A DNA stretch of 64,000 nucleotides, from NCBI GenBank assembly GCA_009692185.1, contig SHZT01000001.1:269247-333246 (forward strand), read 5' to 3'. Source of the DNA: Gemmatimonadota bacterium. Lineage in GTDB: Bacteria > Gemmatimonadota > Gemmatimonadetes > Gemmatimonadales > GWC2-71-9. Position 1 is the first letter of the stretch. The number at the start of each line of letters is the position of its first letter. Below, piece after piece: positions 33,815 through 44,553 of this stretch. A program made the translations under genes and the position numbers. The notes below the pieces were generated by a model. The model worked only from the letters and a program-made list of their open reading frames with translations, made no database searches and was not told where the DNA came from.

Positions 33815-35182
33815 ATGAAGAAAACGTTGGCGCTCGTGGCGGGACTGTCGCTGCTCGCGATACCCGCGTTCGCGCAGAAGGGCGGCGAGCAGCCGCGGCC
33901 GGGCGAGGCGGGCAGCCGCAACATGCGGGTGGCCGCGCACATTCCGCTCGAAGGCGCGCTGGAAGTGGCGGACATCGAAATCGAGCAGGAGCTGTCGCGC
34001 CCGTACGTGTACGTCCCGATCCGGGTGAAGGACGCCGGGTTCTACATCATCGACATCAAGGACCTGAGCAAGCCCAAGATCATCTACCGCTGGACCATCG
34101 AGAGCCCCGAGCTGCACCGGGGCTCCGCGCTGGGACCGGCGTACCTGAAGCACAAGGGCCGGTACTACTTCGCCGAGTCGTTCCAGTTCAACGCCGACGG
34201 GCCGGACGGCGACCTGGGCATGATCATTTTCGACGTGACCGGCCTGCCGGATACGTCGAAGATCAAGGAAGTCGCCCGGGTGCGGTTCCCGCGCAGCAAG
34301 GGCGGGTTCCATGAAATCTTCGCGTACAAGCACTCGACCGGGGCGCCCCTCATTTTCACCGACGTGTCGGGCATGCCACGGCAGAACATCTATGACCTCG
34401 AGAAGCTTCTCTCCGGCGCGCCGGACTTCGGCCTGGTCGGCTTCGTCCCGAACCCCACCGCGACGGACACGCTGACGGGCCGTGGCTACCACGACTCGTA
34501 CGTGGGCTTCGACCCGGCCAGCCAGCAAGACCGCTTCTACGGAGCGGGCGGCGGCGGGTTCCACATCTATGACGTGACCGACGTCAAGGCGCCCAAGCTG
34601 GTGAAGTCCATCGTGGGGGTCGCCGGCATGACGGGCGGTCACACGTTCACGCCCACTCCTGACGGGCGCTACGCCGTGGCCGAGTCGGAGTATCAGTATG
34701 CTCCGCTCCGGATTCTCGATCTCAACCCGCCGGTGCCGGCCGGAACCGATCCCCAGCGTGCCTCCATGGCGAGCTCGCGCCCCATCGGCGCCTACACCGC
34801 TCGCTGGCAGGGTCTGCCGCACAACCATGAAGTGCGCTGGCCCTACGTCTTCGTGTCGCACTACGAAGAAGGCATCCAGGTCTTCAACATGATGGACCCG
34901 ACCAATCCCTACACGGTCGCCTACTACGATCACTACGACGGTCCCATCGCGATCGGCGCCATGGGCGGCGGCGTGGGCAACGGTTCGTTCGGCGTGGACG
35001 TTCGTAACGCCGACGGGCTCATCGTCTCAAGCGACCTGACCACCGGCTTCTGGGCCTTCTACATGGAGGGCTTCAGCGGCTGGAACGGAAACCAGTGGGG
35101 CGTGCCGAACAATTCGTCCGCCCAGGACTGGGACAAGGGACCGGACGGCGTGCGGAAGGTGCCGAAGGTTTCGTTGAAGTAA
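33815..35182 (+). CDS. Secreted LVIVD-repeat beta-propeller, paralog 5
   Basis: A 455-residue exported protein; signal MKKTLALVAGLSLLAIPAFA, then GEAGSRNMRVAAHIPLEG and EIEQELSRPYVYVPIRV. It keeps GGFHEIFAYKHS, RGYHDSYVGFDPASQQD, GGHTFTPTPDGRY and PHNHEVRWPYVF. It is very close to paralog 3 around GFDPASQQDRFYGAG, suggesting recent duplication or conversion. An insertion (VPAGTDPQRASMAS) precedes the RPIGAY segment. GGGAGG lies about 8 nt before the ATG at 33815; the longer open frame upstream has no ribosome site. A terminator precedes it and another follows, so it is probably a separate transcript. Confidence 0.85.
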   Translation: MKKTLALVAGLSLLAIPAFAQKGGEQPRPGEAGSRNMRVAAHIPLEGALEVADIEIEQELSRPYVYVPIRVKDAGFYIIDIKDLSKPKIIYRWTIESPELHRGSALGPAYLKHKGRYYFAESFQFNADGPDGDLGMIIFDVTGLPDTSKIKEVARVRFPRSKGGFHEIFAYKHSTGAPLIFTDVSGMPRQNIYDLEKLLSGAPDFGLVGFVPNPTATDTLTGRGYHDSYVGFDPASQQDRFYGAGGGGFHIYDVTDVKAPKLVKSIVGVAGMTGGHTFTPTPDGRYAVAESEYQYAPLRILDLNPPVPAGTDPQRASMASSRPIGAYTARWQGLPHNHEVRWPYVFVSHYEEGIQVFNMMDPTNPYTVAYYDHYDGPIAIGAMGGGVGNGSFGVDVRNADGLIVSSDLTTGFWAFYMEGFSGWNGNQWGVPNNSSAQDWDKGPDGVRKVPKVSLK

Positions 35183-35343
35183 GACGGGCGGGGCGGGCTG
35201 GACTGGCAGGGCGGTCCGGTTTTCCGGTCCGCCCTGTTTCGTTTCGGGTACTCGTGGGCCCGTTCCGCCCGCCCCGCCCGACTTGCCCGCCCTGCCCGCC
35301 CCGCCCGACTTGCCCGCCCTGCCCGCCCTGCCCGCCCTGCCCA
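35183..35343. repeat. GC-rich inverted/tandem repeat element, copy A
   Basis: A G-rich arm (ACGGGCGGGGCGGGC) is mirrored by a C-rich arm (GCCCGCCCCGCCCGAC), with the terminator nested between them. The C-rich side continues as tandem units of about 9 bases (CTGCCCGCC) up to the ilvE promoter region. The same unit types recur at 56291 and 57062. A TATATT at 35349-35354, just outside, could be the ilvE -10. Confidence 0.7.
35207..35245 (+). terminator. Rho-independent terminator
   Basis: CAGGGCGGTCCGG and CCGGTCCGCCCTG pair around a TTTT loop with one T-T mismatch; TTTCGTTTC follows. It ends propeller gene 5. Confidence 0.9.
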
Positions 35344-35382
35344 CCTTGTATATTCACCTAACTCCAACCAACCCCGCCCCCT

Positions 35383-36312
35383 ATGGCCGTCGCCGAAACC
35401 GAATTCGCTTGGCATAACGGAGAGTTCATCAAGTGGGCTGACGCCAAGGTCCACGCGCTCTCCCACGTCGTGAACTACGGATCGTCCGTGTTCGAGGGCA
35501 TCCGCTGTTACGAAACGCCGCGCGGCCCGGCCATCTTCCGCCTCCCTGAGCACATCCGCCGCCTGTTCGACTCGGCGAAGATCTACCGGATGGTCATTCC
35601 CTTCACGATGCAGGACATCGAGCGCGCGTGCGCCGCGGCGGTCGCGCGGGCCGGGCTCTCCACCTGCTACGTGCGGCCGGCCGTCATGCGCGGCTACGGC
35701 ACGGTCGGGGTTGATCCAACGGGTGCCCCGATCGACGTGTTCATTTTTGCCTACCCGTGGGGGCCATACCTCGGCCCAACCGCGCTGACCGATGGCGTGG
35801 ATGTCGGGACATCCAGCTGGGCGCGGCCCGCTCCCAACACGCATCCGACGATGGCCAAGGCGGGCGGGAACTACCTGAACTCCCAGCTCATGAAAATGGA
35901 AGCGCGCGCCAACGGCTACGTCGAGGCGATCGCTCTGGATACCGATGGCCGGATCAGTGAAGGGTCGGGCGAGAACCTGTTCCTGGTTCGCGACGGCCGG
36001 CTGTGGACCACGCCGCTCGCCTCGTCGATCCTGCCGGGCATCACCCGTGACACGGTCATGACCCTCGCGCGGGACCTCGGCATCCCGGTCACCGAGACGC
36101 CCATCCTCCGCGAAGCGGTCTACATTGCCGACGAACTGTTCTTCTGCGGCACCGCGGTCGAAGTGACGCCCATCAAGTCCGTCGATCGCCAGGAGATCGG
36201 CACCGGCAAGCCGGGTCCGGTCACCCGCAGGATCCAGGACGCCTACTTGTCACTGGTCAAGGGAAAGACGAAGGACGAGCGCGGCTGGCTCTACCCGGTG
36301 GCCGCAGACTGA
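35383..36312 (+). CDS. ilvE: Branched-chain amino acid aminotransferase
   Basis: PLP-dependent fold-type IV enzyme of 309 residues catalysing the last step of Leu, Ile and Val synthesis with glutamate as donor. It shows GEFIKWADAKVHALSHVVNYGSSVFEGIR (in pieces), VRPAVMRGYG, the PLP lysine in HPTMAKAGGNYLNSQL (about 157), EAIALDTDGRISEGSGENLF and LPGITRDTV; length and order are those of IlvE group I. It stands apart from ilvBNCD, which lies 3.3 kb away on the other strand. TATATT lies 28 bases upstream of the ATG. Confidence 0.95.
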   Translation: MAVAETEFAWHNGEFIKWADAKVHALSHVVNYGSSVFEGIRCYETPRGPAIFRLPEHIRRLFDSAKIYRMVIPFTMQDIERACAAAVARAGLSTCYVRPAVMRGYGTVGVDPTGAPIDVFIFAYPWGPYLGPTALTDGVDVGTSSWARPAPNTHPTMAKAGGNYLNSQLMKMEARANGYVEAIALDTDGRISEGSGENLFLVRDGRLWTTPLASSILPGITRDTVMTLARDLGIPVTETPILREAVYIADELFFCGTAVEVTPIKSVDRQEIGTGKPGPVTRRIQDAYLSLVKGKTKDERGWLYPVAAD

Positions 36313-36315
36313 GAA

Positions 36316-36424
36316 GCGGGAAAAGGGAAAAGGGAAAAGTAGAGCCGTCGAGAAACGGCGCTCCTTCGCAATTCGGGGAGCGCCTCTTGCTTTACCACTT
36401 TTGCCTTTCCCCTTTTCCCCTCGT
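36316..36424. terminator. Nested hairpins downstream of ilvE
   Basis: An inner stem GGCGCTCC / GGAGCGCC (36357-36364, 36377-36384) is followed by TCTTGCTTT and should end ilvE. It is enclosed by a long imperfect outer stem: an A/G-rich arm (GGGAAAAGGGAAAAG) before it and its near complement (CTTTCCCCTTTTCCC) after it. Confidence 0.6.
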
Positions 36425-36437
36425 CCCATAGCCGTCG

Positions 36438-37226
36438 GTGTCCACCGCGGTCCTGCTCCTCCCGGGCATGTCGCTCAACGCGACCATCTTCCCTCCGTTC
36501 GGCTCTCCAACCACCACCATTGATTTTTCGCGTCTCGTCCTCGGCCCGGACGGGTCGTCGCCCGATTTGCTCGCGCGGCGGATGGGTGTCTACGCCGATC
36601 TGCTGGACCGGGCGCTCGAACGGAATACGGAGTGGCGCTCGGAACGCCGCATCATCGTCGCACACAGCTTCGGGGGGATGCTGGCGATGTCGTGGTGGCT
36701 GGCGCATGGCGGAGAGGGACTCGCGCGGGTGGACGGCATGGTGCTCTGCTCGACGACCGCAGGCCCGTTATTCCAGGTGGTACGATTCGGCTGGAGACTC
36801 CGGCTTCCACTCGCGCCCACCATGCGGTTCTGGAACCTCCCGGTCGTCACCCGCATCGCGAAGCGGGTGACCAGCGGGGGGCTCGGCCGCGTCGAGACGG
36901 TGAACTTCCGCGCCCTGCCCCGCCCGACCGATACCGCAATTCACCTGGGCGGCTGGCGCAACACCGACTGGCGCGCGATGCGGTCCTATCGTTTGGCGCT
37001 CGATGGGTTCGACGTGCGGAAGCAACTGGGGAAGATCAAGGTGCCGGTCATCGTCCTGCACGGAGACCGAGACCCGATCCTGCCTCCTGACCTGGGGCGG
37101 GAACTCGCCGACCGCCTGCCCAACGGCGTGTTCCGGCTGATCGAAGGGGCCGGCCACGGGTTGCCGGTGACCCATGGCGGCGAGGTGCAGCGCGCGGTGT
37201 CGGACCTGCGTGCCAGGGCGCGCTAG
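36438..37226 (+). CDS. Alpha/beta hydrolase
   Basis: Serine hydrolase fold, 262 residues, probably cytoplasmic. The nucleophile elbow is AHSFGGM, the acid is in VIVLHGDRDPILPP and the histidine in EGAGHGLP. The N-terminus VLLLPGMSLNATIF forms the first strand and oxyanion region. It starts at a GTG with no clear ribosome site. Substrate cannot be inferred; it is convergent and just overlaps (4 nt) the frameshifted small gene. Confidence 0.75.
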   Translation: MSTAVLLLPGMSLNATIFPPFGSPTTTIDFSRLVLGPDGSSPDLLARRMGVYADLLDRALERNTEWRSERRIIVAHSFGGMLAMSWWLAHGGEGLARVDGMVLCSTTAGPLFQVVRFGWRLRLPLAPTMRFWNLPVVTRIAKRVTSGGLGRVETVNFRALPRPTDTAIHLGGWRNTDWRAMRSYRLALDGFDVRKQLGKIKVPVIVLHGDRDPILPPDLGRELADRLPNGVFRLIEGAGHGLPVTHGGEVQRAVSDLRARAR

Positions 37227-37587
37227 GCTACCGGCTTCTCGTCTTTCCGCTTGTCTTCCGCGAGCATGACCTTGATGCGCGTTTCCATGGCGGCCTTGAT
37301 CGAGTTCACCAGCTCGCGATAGGTACGGATCTTCATGGGGACGCCGCCGCCGCGCTTGGCGTTCATGACGATCTGGTTGGCGCTGTCGGCCATGACGCCG
37401 TACCCCGCGTTCATGAACAACCGCTGAACGTCGGTCGCCGTCCGGGAGATCGGGCCGTTGAGTTCGGCCTGGCCGACTTTCGCCGCCGCCATCTGCTCGA
37501 TCAGCGCGTGGAGACGGCCCACCTTGCGTTTCGCCTCCTCAAAAAAACCATTTCCTGCAATGCCGCGATACTCAGCTTGCCTGCCAC
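37223..37587 (-). pseudogene. Small conserved-looking protein with a -1 frameshift at a T7 run
   Basis: From a GTG at 37587, preceded by AAGGGGG, the frame reads MAGKLSIAALQEMVF and then closes after 28 residues. Shifting -1 at the run of seven T (plus-strand A at 37541-37547) continues directly into FFEEAKRKVGRLHALIEQM and a well-formed, Lys/Arg-rich helical tail to the stop at 37223, ending MLAEDKRKDEKPVA. The sequence around the run fits the slippery pattern T_TTT_TTG. Causes could be mutation, assembly error in a homopolymer, or programmed slippage. I do not recognise the family. It follows the ABC permease gene by 15 nt. Confidence 0.5.
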
Positions 37588-37602
37588 GTGTGCCCCCTTG
37601 CC

Positions 37603-38649
37603 TCAGTTCCACCGGAAAATCTTGAACGCCACCCCGAACGTCACCAGTCCCCACGTTGCCACGACACCCAGCAGGCCCGCGACGCCCACGAGGGACTCGC
37701 CGTCGATCATGACCGCGCGCAGTGCGTCGTTCAGCGCGGTCAGCGGGAGCAGCCGGATGAAGGGCTGGACCGCCTCGGGAAACCGCGACCACGAGAAGAA
37801 TACCCCCGAGCAGATCCACATCGGCATCATCACCAGGTTCATGAGCCCGGATACGCCCTCGATGGTCCTCGCCCGGCTGGCGACCAGGAGTCCCACGCCC
37901 GCGAACGACGTGGCGCCCAGGAGTACCACGCCGGCGATGGCCAGGACAGAGCCGCGCACCGGGATGCTGAACACCGCCCAGGCGAATACGACGACGGACA
38001 CGACCTCGAGCGTGAGGAACACGAGCCGCGACAGCATGAACGCGAGCATGAAGTTGGACTTGCGCATGGGCGTGGCCAGGAAACGCTTGAGCAGTTTCCG
38101 CTGGCGCGCGCTCACCAGCCCGAACCCGATCCCCCAGAGGCCGGTGCCCATGATGTTCATGCCGAGGAGCCCAGGGATCAGGAAGTCGATGTAGCGGGAC
38201 CCCGGCTCGGTCACCCGGACCTCGCCGATCGTCCGGACGTCGCGCCGCCCGCCCGCTTCCTGCAACGCGCTCGCCACCACGAGGCGGGCGATGTCGCTCT
38301 CCTGGCGGGTCGAGTCGTAGCGAAGCGTGACGGGCTCGCCCGGAATCACCAGGAGCGAGACCCCGCCGGTCCGGAGCCGGTTGTAGGCCTCCGCGCTGTC
38401 CAGCACCAGCGTCTCGAGCTTCTTGCCGCCGTTCGCGTCGAGGGCCGCCTTCAATTCCGCCGCGCCGGCACCAGCCGGAATCGCCACTTTCACGTTGTCG
38501 GGCGCGCGGTTCTTGAACGCGATGCCCAGCGCGAGCGACAGGATGATCGGGAACGCGAACACCCAGAACACCGCCTCGGGCTCGCGCAGGAACTCACGCG
38601 TCCGCCAGAGGGTGAGCTGCCAGAGCGGGCTCAGCCGGTCACCCGTCAC
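37603..38649 (-). CDS. ABC-2 type transporter permease
   Basis: Membrane subunit of an exporter, 348 residues. One N-terminal helix (AVFWVFAFPIILSLALG), an extracytoplasmic domain of about 130 residues, then five hydrophobic segments beginning FLIPGLLGMNIMGTGLWGIG, the ABC2_membrane layout of drug or polysaccharide exporters. The GTG start overlaps the ATPase stop, so the two form one transporter. Substrate unknown. Confidence 0.87.
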   Translation of the reverse strand: MTGDRLSPLWQLTLWRTREFLREPEAVFWVFAFPIILSLALGIAFKNRAPDNVKVAIPAGAGAAELKAALDANGGKKLETLVLDSAEAYNRLRTGGVSLLVIPGEPVTLRYDSTRQESDIARLVVASALQEAGGRRDVRTIGEVRVTEPGSRYIDFLIPGLLGMNIMGTGLWGIGFGLVSARQRKLLKRFLATPMRKSNFMLAFMLSRLVFLTLEVVSVVVFAWAVFSIPVRGSVLAIAGVVLLGATSFAGVGLLVASRARTIEGVSGLMNLVMMPMWICSGVFFSWSRFPEAVQPFIRLLPLTALNDALRAVMIDGESLVGVAGLLGVVATWGLVTFGVAFKIFRWN

Positions 38650-39568
38650 GCAGGTGCCTCCCGGTCAGCGACATGAACACGTCTTCGAGCGTCGCGTGAT
38701 GCGTCGTCAGCTCCGCCAGCTGGATGTTGCGGCCGCCCACCAGCGCCATCAGCGCGGGGAGCGTCTGGTGGACCCGCTGCACCGTGAGGCGCGTATGTCC
38801 GTCTTCGTGATGCACCCGCGTAACGCCAGGAAGCGCCGACAGTTCGGCGTCGCCAAGCACGGCCTCGCCTGCCACGGCGAAATCCACCACGTGCTCGGCG
38901 CCAAGGCCGGCAATGAGCTGCTTCGGCGACCCCAGCGCGATCATCTTGCCGTGGTCCACCACGCCCACCCGGTCGCAGAGCTGCTCGGCCTCTTCCATGT
39001 AGTGGGTGGTGAGGACGACCGTGCCGCCGCGGGAGCGGAACTGGTTGATGACGTCCCACAACTGGCGGCGGGACTGCGGATCGAGCCCGGTCGTCGGCTC
39101 GTCGAGAAACAGGATATCGGGGTCGCAAACCAGGGCGCACGCCACCGCCAGCCGCTGCCGCTGGCCACCGGACAGCTTGTTGACCCACGAGTCCCGTTTT
39201 TCCTGGAGCTGGACCAGTTCGAGTACCGTCTCTTCTGAAACACTCTTCCGGTAAAAGCTGCGGAACAACCTCAGGGTCTCAATGACGGACAGTTTTTCCG
39301 GCAGCTTGGTTTCCTGGAGCGCCGTTCCCAGCCGCTGGCGAAGGTCCGCCTCGTTCCCCTCCCAGGGTAGCCCGAACAGCTGGACGGTGCCGCCGTCTGG
39401 CGGGATGAGGCCCTGGATCATTTCGACCGTGGTGGTCTTGCCCGCGCCGTTGGGGCCCAGCATGCCGAAGCACTCGCCCGCTGCCACCTCGAGGTCGAGG
39501 CCGTCCACCGCAACGACCTTGTCGTAGCGCTTGATGAGGCCGTGACAGCTGACCGCGGGGGGAGACAT
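38639..39568 (-). CDS. ABC transporter ATP-binding protein (exporter type)
   Basis: Nucleotide-binding subunit of 309 residues. Walker A GPNGAGKTTT, Q-loop near LQETKLPEKLS, signature LSGGQRQRLAVA, Walker B DILFLDEPTTGLDP and the switch His in LTTHYMEEAEQ are all intact. The C-terminal extension, about 90 residues, is usual for DrrA/CcmA-like exporters. It starts 34 bases after the ilvD stop and could be read from the ilv transcript. Confidence 0.92.
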   Translation of the reverse strand: MSPPAVSCHGLIKRYDKVVAVDGLDLEVAAGECFGMLGPNGAGKTTTVEMIQGLIPPDGGTVQLFGLPWEGNEADLRQRLGTALQETKLPEKLSVIETLRLFRSFYRKSVSEETVLELVQLQEKRDSWVNKLSGGQRQRLAVACALVCDPDILFLDEPTTGLDPQSRRQLWDVINQFRSRGGTVVLTTHYMEEAEQLCDRVGVVDHGKMIALGSPKQLIAGLGAEHVVDFAVAGEAVLGDAELSALPGVTRVHHEDGHTRLTVQRVHQTLPALMALVGGRNIQLAELTTHHATLEDVFMSLTGRHLRDG

Positions 39569-39601
39569 ATAGACACGGTGACCGGGACCGCCGATTCCGC
39601 C

Positions 39602-41270
<1,669 letters not shown>

Positions 41271-41278
<8 letters not shown>

Positions 41279-42284
41279 GGGGCCCCTCCAGCCAGGGCAT
41301 CATGCCCCGCAGGGTCGCCCCCACCCTCTCGATCTCGTGTTCCCGGTCGGCCTGCCGCATGCGATCGAAGTTCTTCCGGCCCGCCCGGCATTCCGCGATC
41401 CATTCCCGGGCGAAGGTCCCATCCTGTACGTCGGACAGGATCTTCCGCATTGCCGCCCGCACGTCCTCGGTGACCACCTTCGGCCCCCGCGTGTAATCGC
41501 CGTACTCCGCCGTGTCGCTCACAGAGTACCGCATGAACCCCAGGCCCCCGCGGTACATGAGGTCCACGATCAGCTTGAGTTCGTGGAGGCACTCGAAGTA
41601 GGCCATCTCCGGCGGGTACCCCGCGGCGGTCAGCGTCTCGAACCCGGCCTTCACCAGCGCGGTGACGCCGCCACAGAGCACCGCCTGTTCCCCGAAGAGA
41701 TCGGTCTCGGTTTCGTCCTTGAACGACGTTTCGATCACGCCGGCGCGGGCACAGCCGATCCCGGCGGCATACGCGAGTGCGTCGGCCAGCGCATGCCCGC
41801 TGGCGTCCTGGTGCACGGCCACCAGTGCGGGGGTCCCGCGACCCGCCTGGTACTCGCTTCGCACCAGGTGACCCGGTGACTTGGGAGCCACCATCGACAC
41901 GTCCACGAACGCGGGAGGGTGGATTTCGCCGAAGTGAATGTTGAACCCGTGGGCGAACATCAGCGCCTTGCCCCGCGTCAGTGCCGGCGCGACGTCCGCC
42001 TCGTATACCTGCCGGGCGTCCTGGTCCGGCACCAGGATCATGATGATGTCCGCCGTGCGCGCGGCGGCCGCCGCCGACCGGACATCCAGCCCCGCGGCCT
42101 GCGCCCTGGCCCATGAGCGGCCGCCTTCTCGCAGGCCCACGACAACAGCGGCGCCGCTCTCCCGCAGGTTCAGCGCGTGGGCGTGCCCCTGGCTCCCGTA
42201 CCCGATGACGGCGATCGTCTTCCCGTCGAGCCGGCCGCGCTCCACATCGGCCTCGTAGTAGACCCGTACTCCCAGGTTGCTCAT
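41271..42284 (-). CDS. ilvC: Ketol-acid reductoisomerase (class I)
   Basis: NAD(P)H- and magnesium-dependent isomeroreductase, 337 residues, the short class I form. Rossmann motif [17 protein letters not shown], catalytic block [22 protein letters not shown] (in two parts), [12 protein letters not shown], and the C-terminal knot with [15 protein letters not shown] and [13 protein letters not shown]. The ATG at 42284 overlaps the ilvN stop as ATGA; the longer open frame upstream is a shadow. Confidence 0.96.
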
Positions 42285-42586
42285 TGAACCCCCTCTGACG
42301 TCGGTGGTTGCTCGGACTCGGCTCCAGCTGGCGCGGCGGGTGGGGACAGCGCGACCGTCGCTCCGTCCCGCACGCCGACCACCTTCCTCAGCTGGTTGAC
42401 CGCCCGCGTCAGCGCGGGCTGATGGCATCGGACCACGGCAGTAAGCGTGACCATGTGCGGCTCGGGGCCGGGCACCGTGTTGAGACCCGCGAGGGCCACG
42501 TTGTGACGGCGCAGCAGTCCGACGGCCCGGTTGAGCGTGGTCAGGTCGTCGGACAGCACGAGCCACAACAGGTGCGGGGCGGTCAC
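42281..42586 (-). CDS. ilvN: Acetolactate synthase small (regulatory) subunit, short form
   Basis: ACT-domain regulatory subunit of 101 residues, as short as the enterobacterial IlvN/IlvM forms. An ACT beta-alpha-beta pattern is visible ([39 protein letters not shown]) with a Pro/Glu-rich tail. Typical IlvH C-terminal domain is absent. The GTG start overlaps the ilvB stop as GTGA, implying equimolar translation. It should bind Val or another branched-chain amino acid for feedback control. Confidence 0.85.
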   Translation of the reverse strand: MTAPHLLWLVLSDDLTTLNRAVGLLRRHNVALAGLNTVPGPEPHMVTLTAVVRCHQPALTRAVNQLRKVVGVRDGATVALSPPAAPAGAESEQPPTSEGVQ

Positions 42587-44283
42587 GCTGAAGAGGCGCC
42601 CACGGGCGCGCCCTCGATCGCTTCCGAAAGGGAGGCGCCCGGCGGGATCATCGGAAAGACATTGGCTTCCTGCTCGATGACGAATTCCACCAGCGACGGG
42701 CCCGGCTCCGCCACCGCCGCCGCGATCGCTGACTCCATGTCGTCAGCGGTCTCGACCCGCCAGCCGGCGATCCCGTAGGCCTCGGCCAGCCGCACGTAGT
42801 CGGGGCTCCAGATCGGCGTCGCCGAATAGCGCCGTTCATGAAAGAACTGCTGCCACTGCCGGACCATGCCGAGGTAGCCGTTGTTGAACACCGCGAGCTT
42901 CACCGGGATCTGTTCCTGCACCATGGTGGCGATTTCCTGGAGGTTCATCTGGAAGCCACCGTCGCCCGAGATGGACCACACGGTGTCGTCCGGCCGCGCC
43001 ATCTTCACTCCCATCGCCGCCGGAACGGCAAAGCCCATGCAGCCGAGGCCTCCAGAGGAAAAGTGGCTGTTGAACCGGTCGTAGGGGTACAGCTTGGCCA
43101 CCCACATCTGGTGCTGGCCAACATCGGAAACGATCGAGGCGTGCGCACCCGTTCCCGCGTGCAGCGCCCGGATGATGCACTCGGGTGACAGCCCGTTCCG
43201 GTAGCTCTCTTCCCGCCGCTTCGCGTGGCCGGCGATCTGCCGACACCACGCCGTGCAGGTCCGGGGCGCCACGATGGCCAGCAGGTCCCGGAGAATGGCC
43301 CGGGCGTCCCCGCACAGGCCCAGGGCAGCTGGCACATTCTTCCCGATCTCCGACGGGTCGATCTCGATGTGCACAATCCGCGCCTTCGGCGCGAATCCCG
43401 CGACGTTGCCAGTCACCCGATCATCGAAGCGCAGGCCGACGCCAACAATCAGGTCGGCGTGTTGAATGGCCCGGTTCACATGCACCTCGCCATGCATGCC
43501 CGGCATGCCCAGGTGCAGCGGATGACATTCGGGAAGGCAGCTGATCCCCAGGAGCGTGGTGATCACGGGGATCCCCGTGCGTTCCGCGAACGCCTGGAGT
43601 TCCTGCCCGGCATTCGCGAGCAGTACGCCATGCCCGGCCATGATCACCGGCCGCTCGGCCCCGGCGATGAGGCGCGCCGCCTCACGAAGCGCCTCGGGCG
43701 AAACGGAGGACGCCACGGGCATGGAACGCGGCACGGCGGCCACGTAGGACGCCTTCTGGTTCTGCACGTCCTTCGGGATATCGACCAGCACGGGCCCGGG
43801 CCGGCCTTCTCTTGCCAGGTGAAAAGCCTCCCGCACCACTGGCGCGAGTTCCTCGACGTTGCGCACCTGGACGCAGAACTTGGTGACCGGCATGGCCACG
43901 CCGATGATGTCGGTCTCCTGAAACGCGTCGCGCCCGATCATGGGCAGGGGTACCTGCCCGGTGATGGCCACCACTGGCGAACTGTCCATGTGCGCCGTCG
44001 CGAGGCCGGTAACGAGGTTCGTTGCCCCCGGACCTGACGTCGCGACGCACACACCCACCCGCCCGCTGGCACGGGCGTACCCATCGGCTGCGTGCGCGGC
44101 CGCCTGCTCGTGACGCACCAGGACATGCCGGAGGCCCGGTTGCTCCGGGAGGGCATGGTAGAACGGCATGATCGCGCCCCCTGGATAGCCCCACACCACG
44201 TCCACGCCCTCCTCCTGCAGGACGCGGCACAGGATCTGGGCGCCGCTCAGCGTTTCAGCCACGCGCGGTCCGGGCAGAGTCAT
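42583..44283 (-). CDS. ilvB: Acetolactate synthase large (catalytic) subunit
   Basis: TPP- and FAD-dependent enzyme of 566 residues catalysing the first common step of Val/Leu/Ile synthesis. Visible are [17 protein letters not shown], the catalytic Glu in [33 protein letters not shown]-region RFDDRVTGN, and the TPP motif [15 protein letters not shown] ending in FNNGYLG. The ATG has no ribosome site of its own and overlaps the stop of a 53-codon ORF as TGATG, so its translation probably depends on that ORF. Confidence 0.96.
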   Translation of the reverse strand: MTLPGPRVAETLSGAQILCRVLQEEGVDVVWGYPGGAIMPFYHALPEQPGLRHVLVRHEQAAAHAADGYARASGRVGVCVATSGPGATNLVTGLATAHMDSSPVVAITGQVPLPMIGRDAFQETDIIGVAMPVTKFCVQVRNVEELAPVVREAFHLAREGRPGPVLVDIPKDVQNQKASYVAAVPRSMPVASSVSPEALREAARLIAGAERPVIMAGHGVLLANAGQELQAFAERTGIPVITTLLGISCLPECHPLHLGMPGMHGEVHVNRAIQHADLIVGVGLRFDDRVTGNVAGFAPKARIVHIEIDPSEIGKNVPAALGLCGDARAILRDLLAIVAPRTCTAWCRQIAGHAKRREESYRNGLSPECIIRALHAGTGAHASIVSDVGQHQMWVAKLYPYDRFNSHFSSGGLGCMGFAVPAAMGVKMARPDDTVWSISGDGGFQMNLQEIATMVQEQIPVKLAVFNNGYLGMVRQWQQFFHERRYSATPIWSPDYVRLAEAYGIAGWRVETADDMESAIAAAVAEPGPSLVEFVIEQEANVFPMIPPGASLSEAIEGAPVGASSA

Positions 44284-44444
44284 CAGGCCGCGCCATCAGC
44301 CTGTGACACCGCGGTGTCGGAGTGCGGAAACGGATCCGCGGCTTCTACGCGCGCCGGCGGCGGGACGGCCCCCGCCCCCGACGCCTCGCGCGTCCGTTCG
44401 TCCGGGACCCGCCCATGGTCTCGACGGTCGGTTTGTTTGCTCAT
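44283..44444 (-). CDS. 53-residue coupled ORF upstream of ilvB
   Basis: The small hydrophilic product, starting MSKQTDRRDHGRVPDERTR, has no recognisable domain. Evidence for translation is positional: its stop overlaps the ilvB start as TGATG, and its own ATG overlaps the stop of a five-codon ORF as ATGA. It may act only to carry ribosomes to ilvB. Confidence 0.5.
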   Translation of the reverse strand: MSKQTDRRDHGRVPDERTREASGAGAVPPPARVEAADPFPHSDTAVSQADGAA

Positions 44445-44458
44445 CGCAGACACTCCAT
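44441..44458 (-). CDS. Five-codon ORF (MECLR) with strong ribosome site
   Basis: ATG GAG TGT CTG CGA TGA follows AGGGAGG at 5-nt spacing, the only good Shine-Dalgarno between the attenuator and ilvB. Its stop overlaps the start of the 53-codon ORF. It contains one Leu codon. Confidence 0.4.
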   Translation of the reverse strand: MECLR

Positions 44459-44485
44459 AGCTGCCTCCCTCGCCATCAGTCCCCG

Positions 44486-44528
44486 AGAAATCGAAACGGC
44501 CCCTCTCACGGTGTCGTGGGAGGGGCCG
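44486..44528 (-). terminator. ilv attenuator terminator
   Basis: On the minus strand CGGCCCCTCCCACG pairs with CGTGAGAGGGGCCG (14 bp with one G-T pair, loop ACAC), followed by TTTCGATTTCT. It lies 25 bases after the leader-peptide stop and before the ilvB ribosome site, exactly where an attenuator should be. Confidence 0.85.
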
Positions 44529-44553
44529 CAGGTTCACGTCTTTGCTTACTGCG

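Noticed and set aside
35258-35343. Coding Arg-Ala-Gly repeat protein
   Set aside because: The frame exists only because of the 9-base GC repeat; the tract lies between a terminator and the ilvE start.
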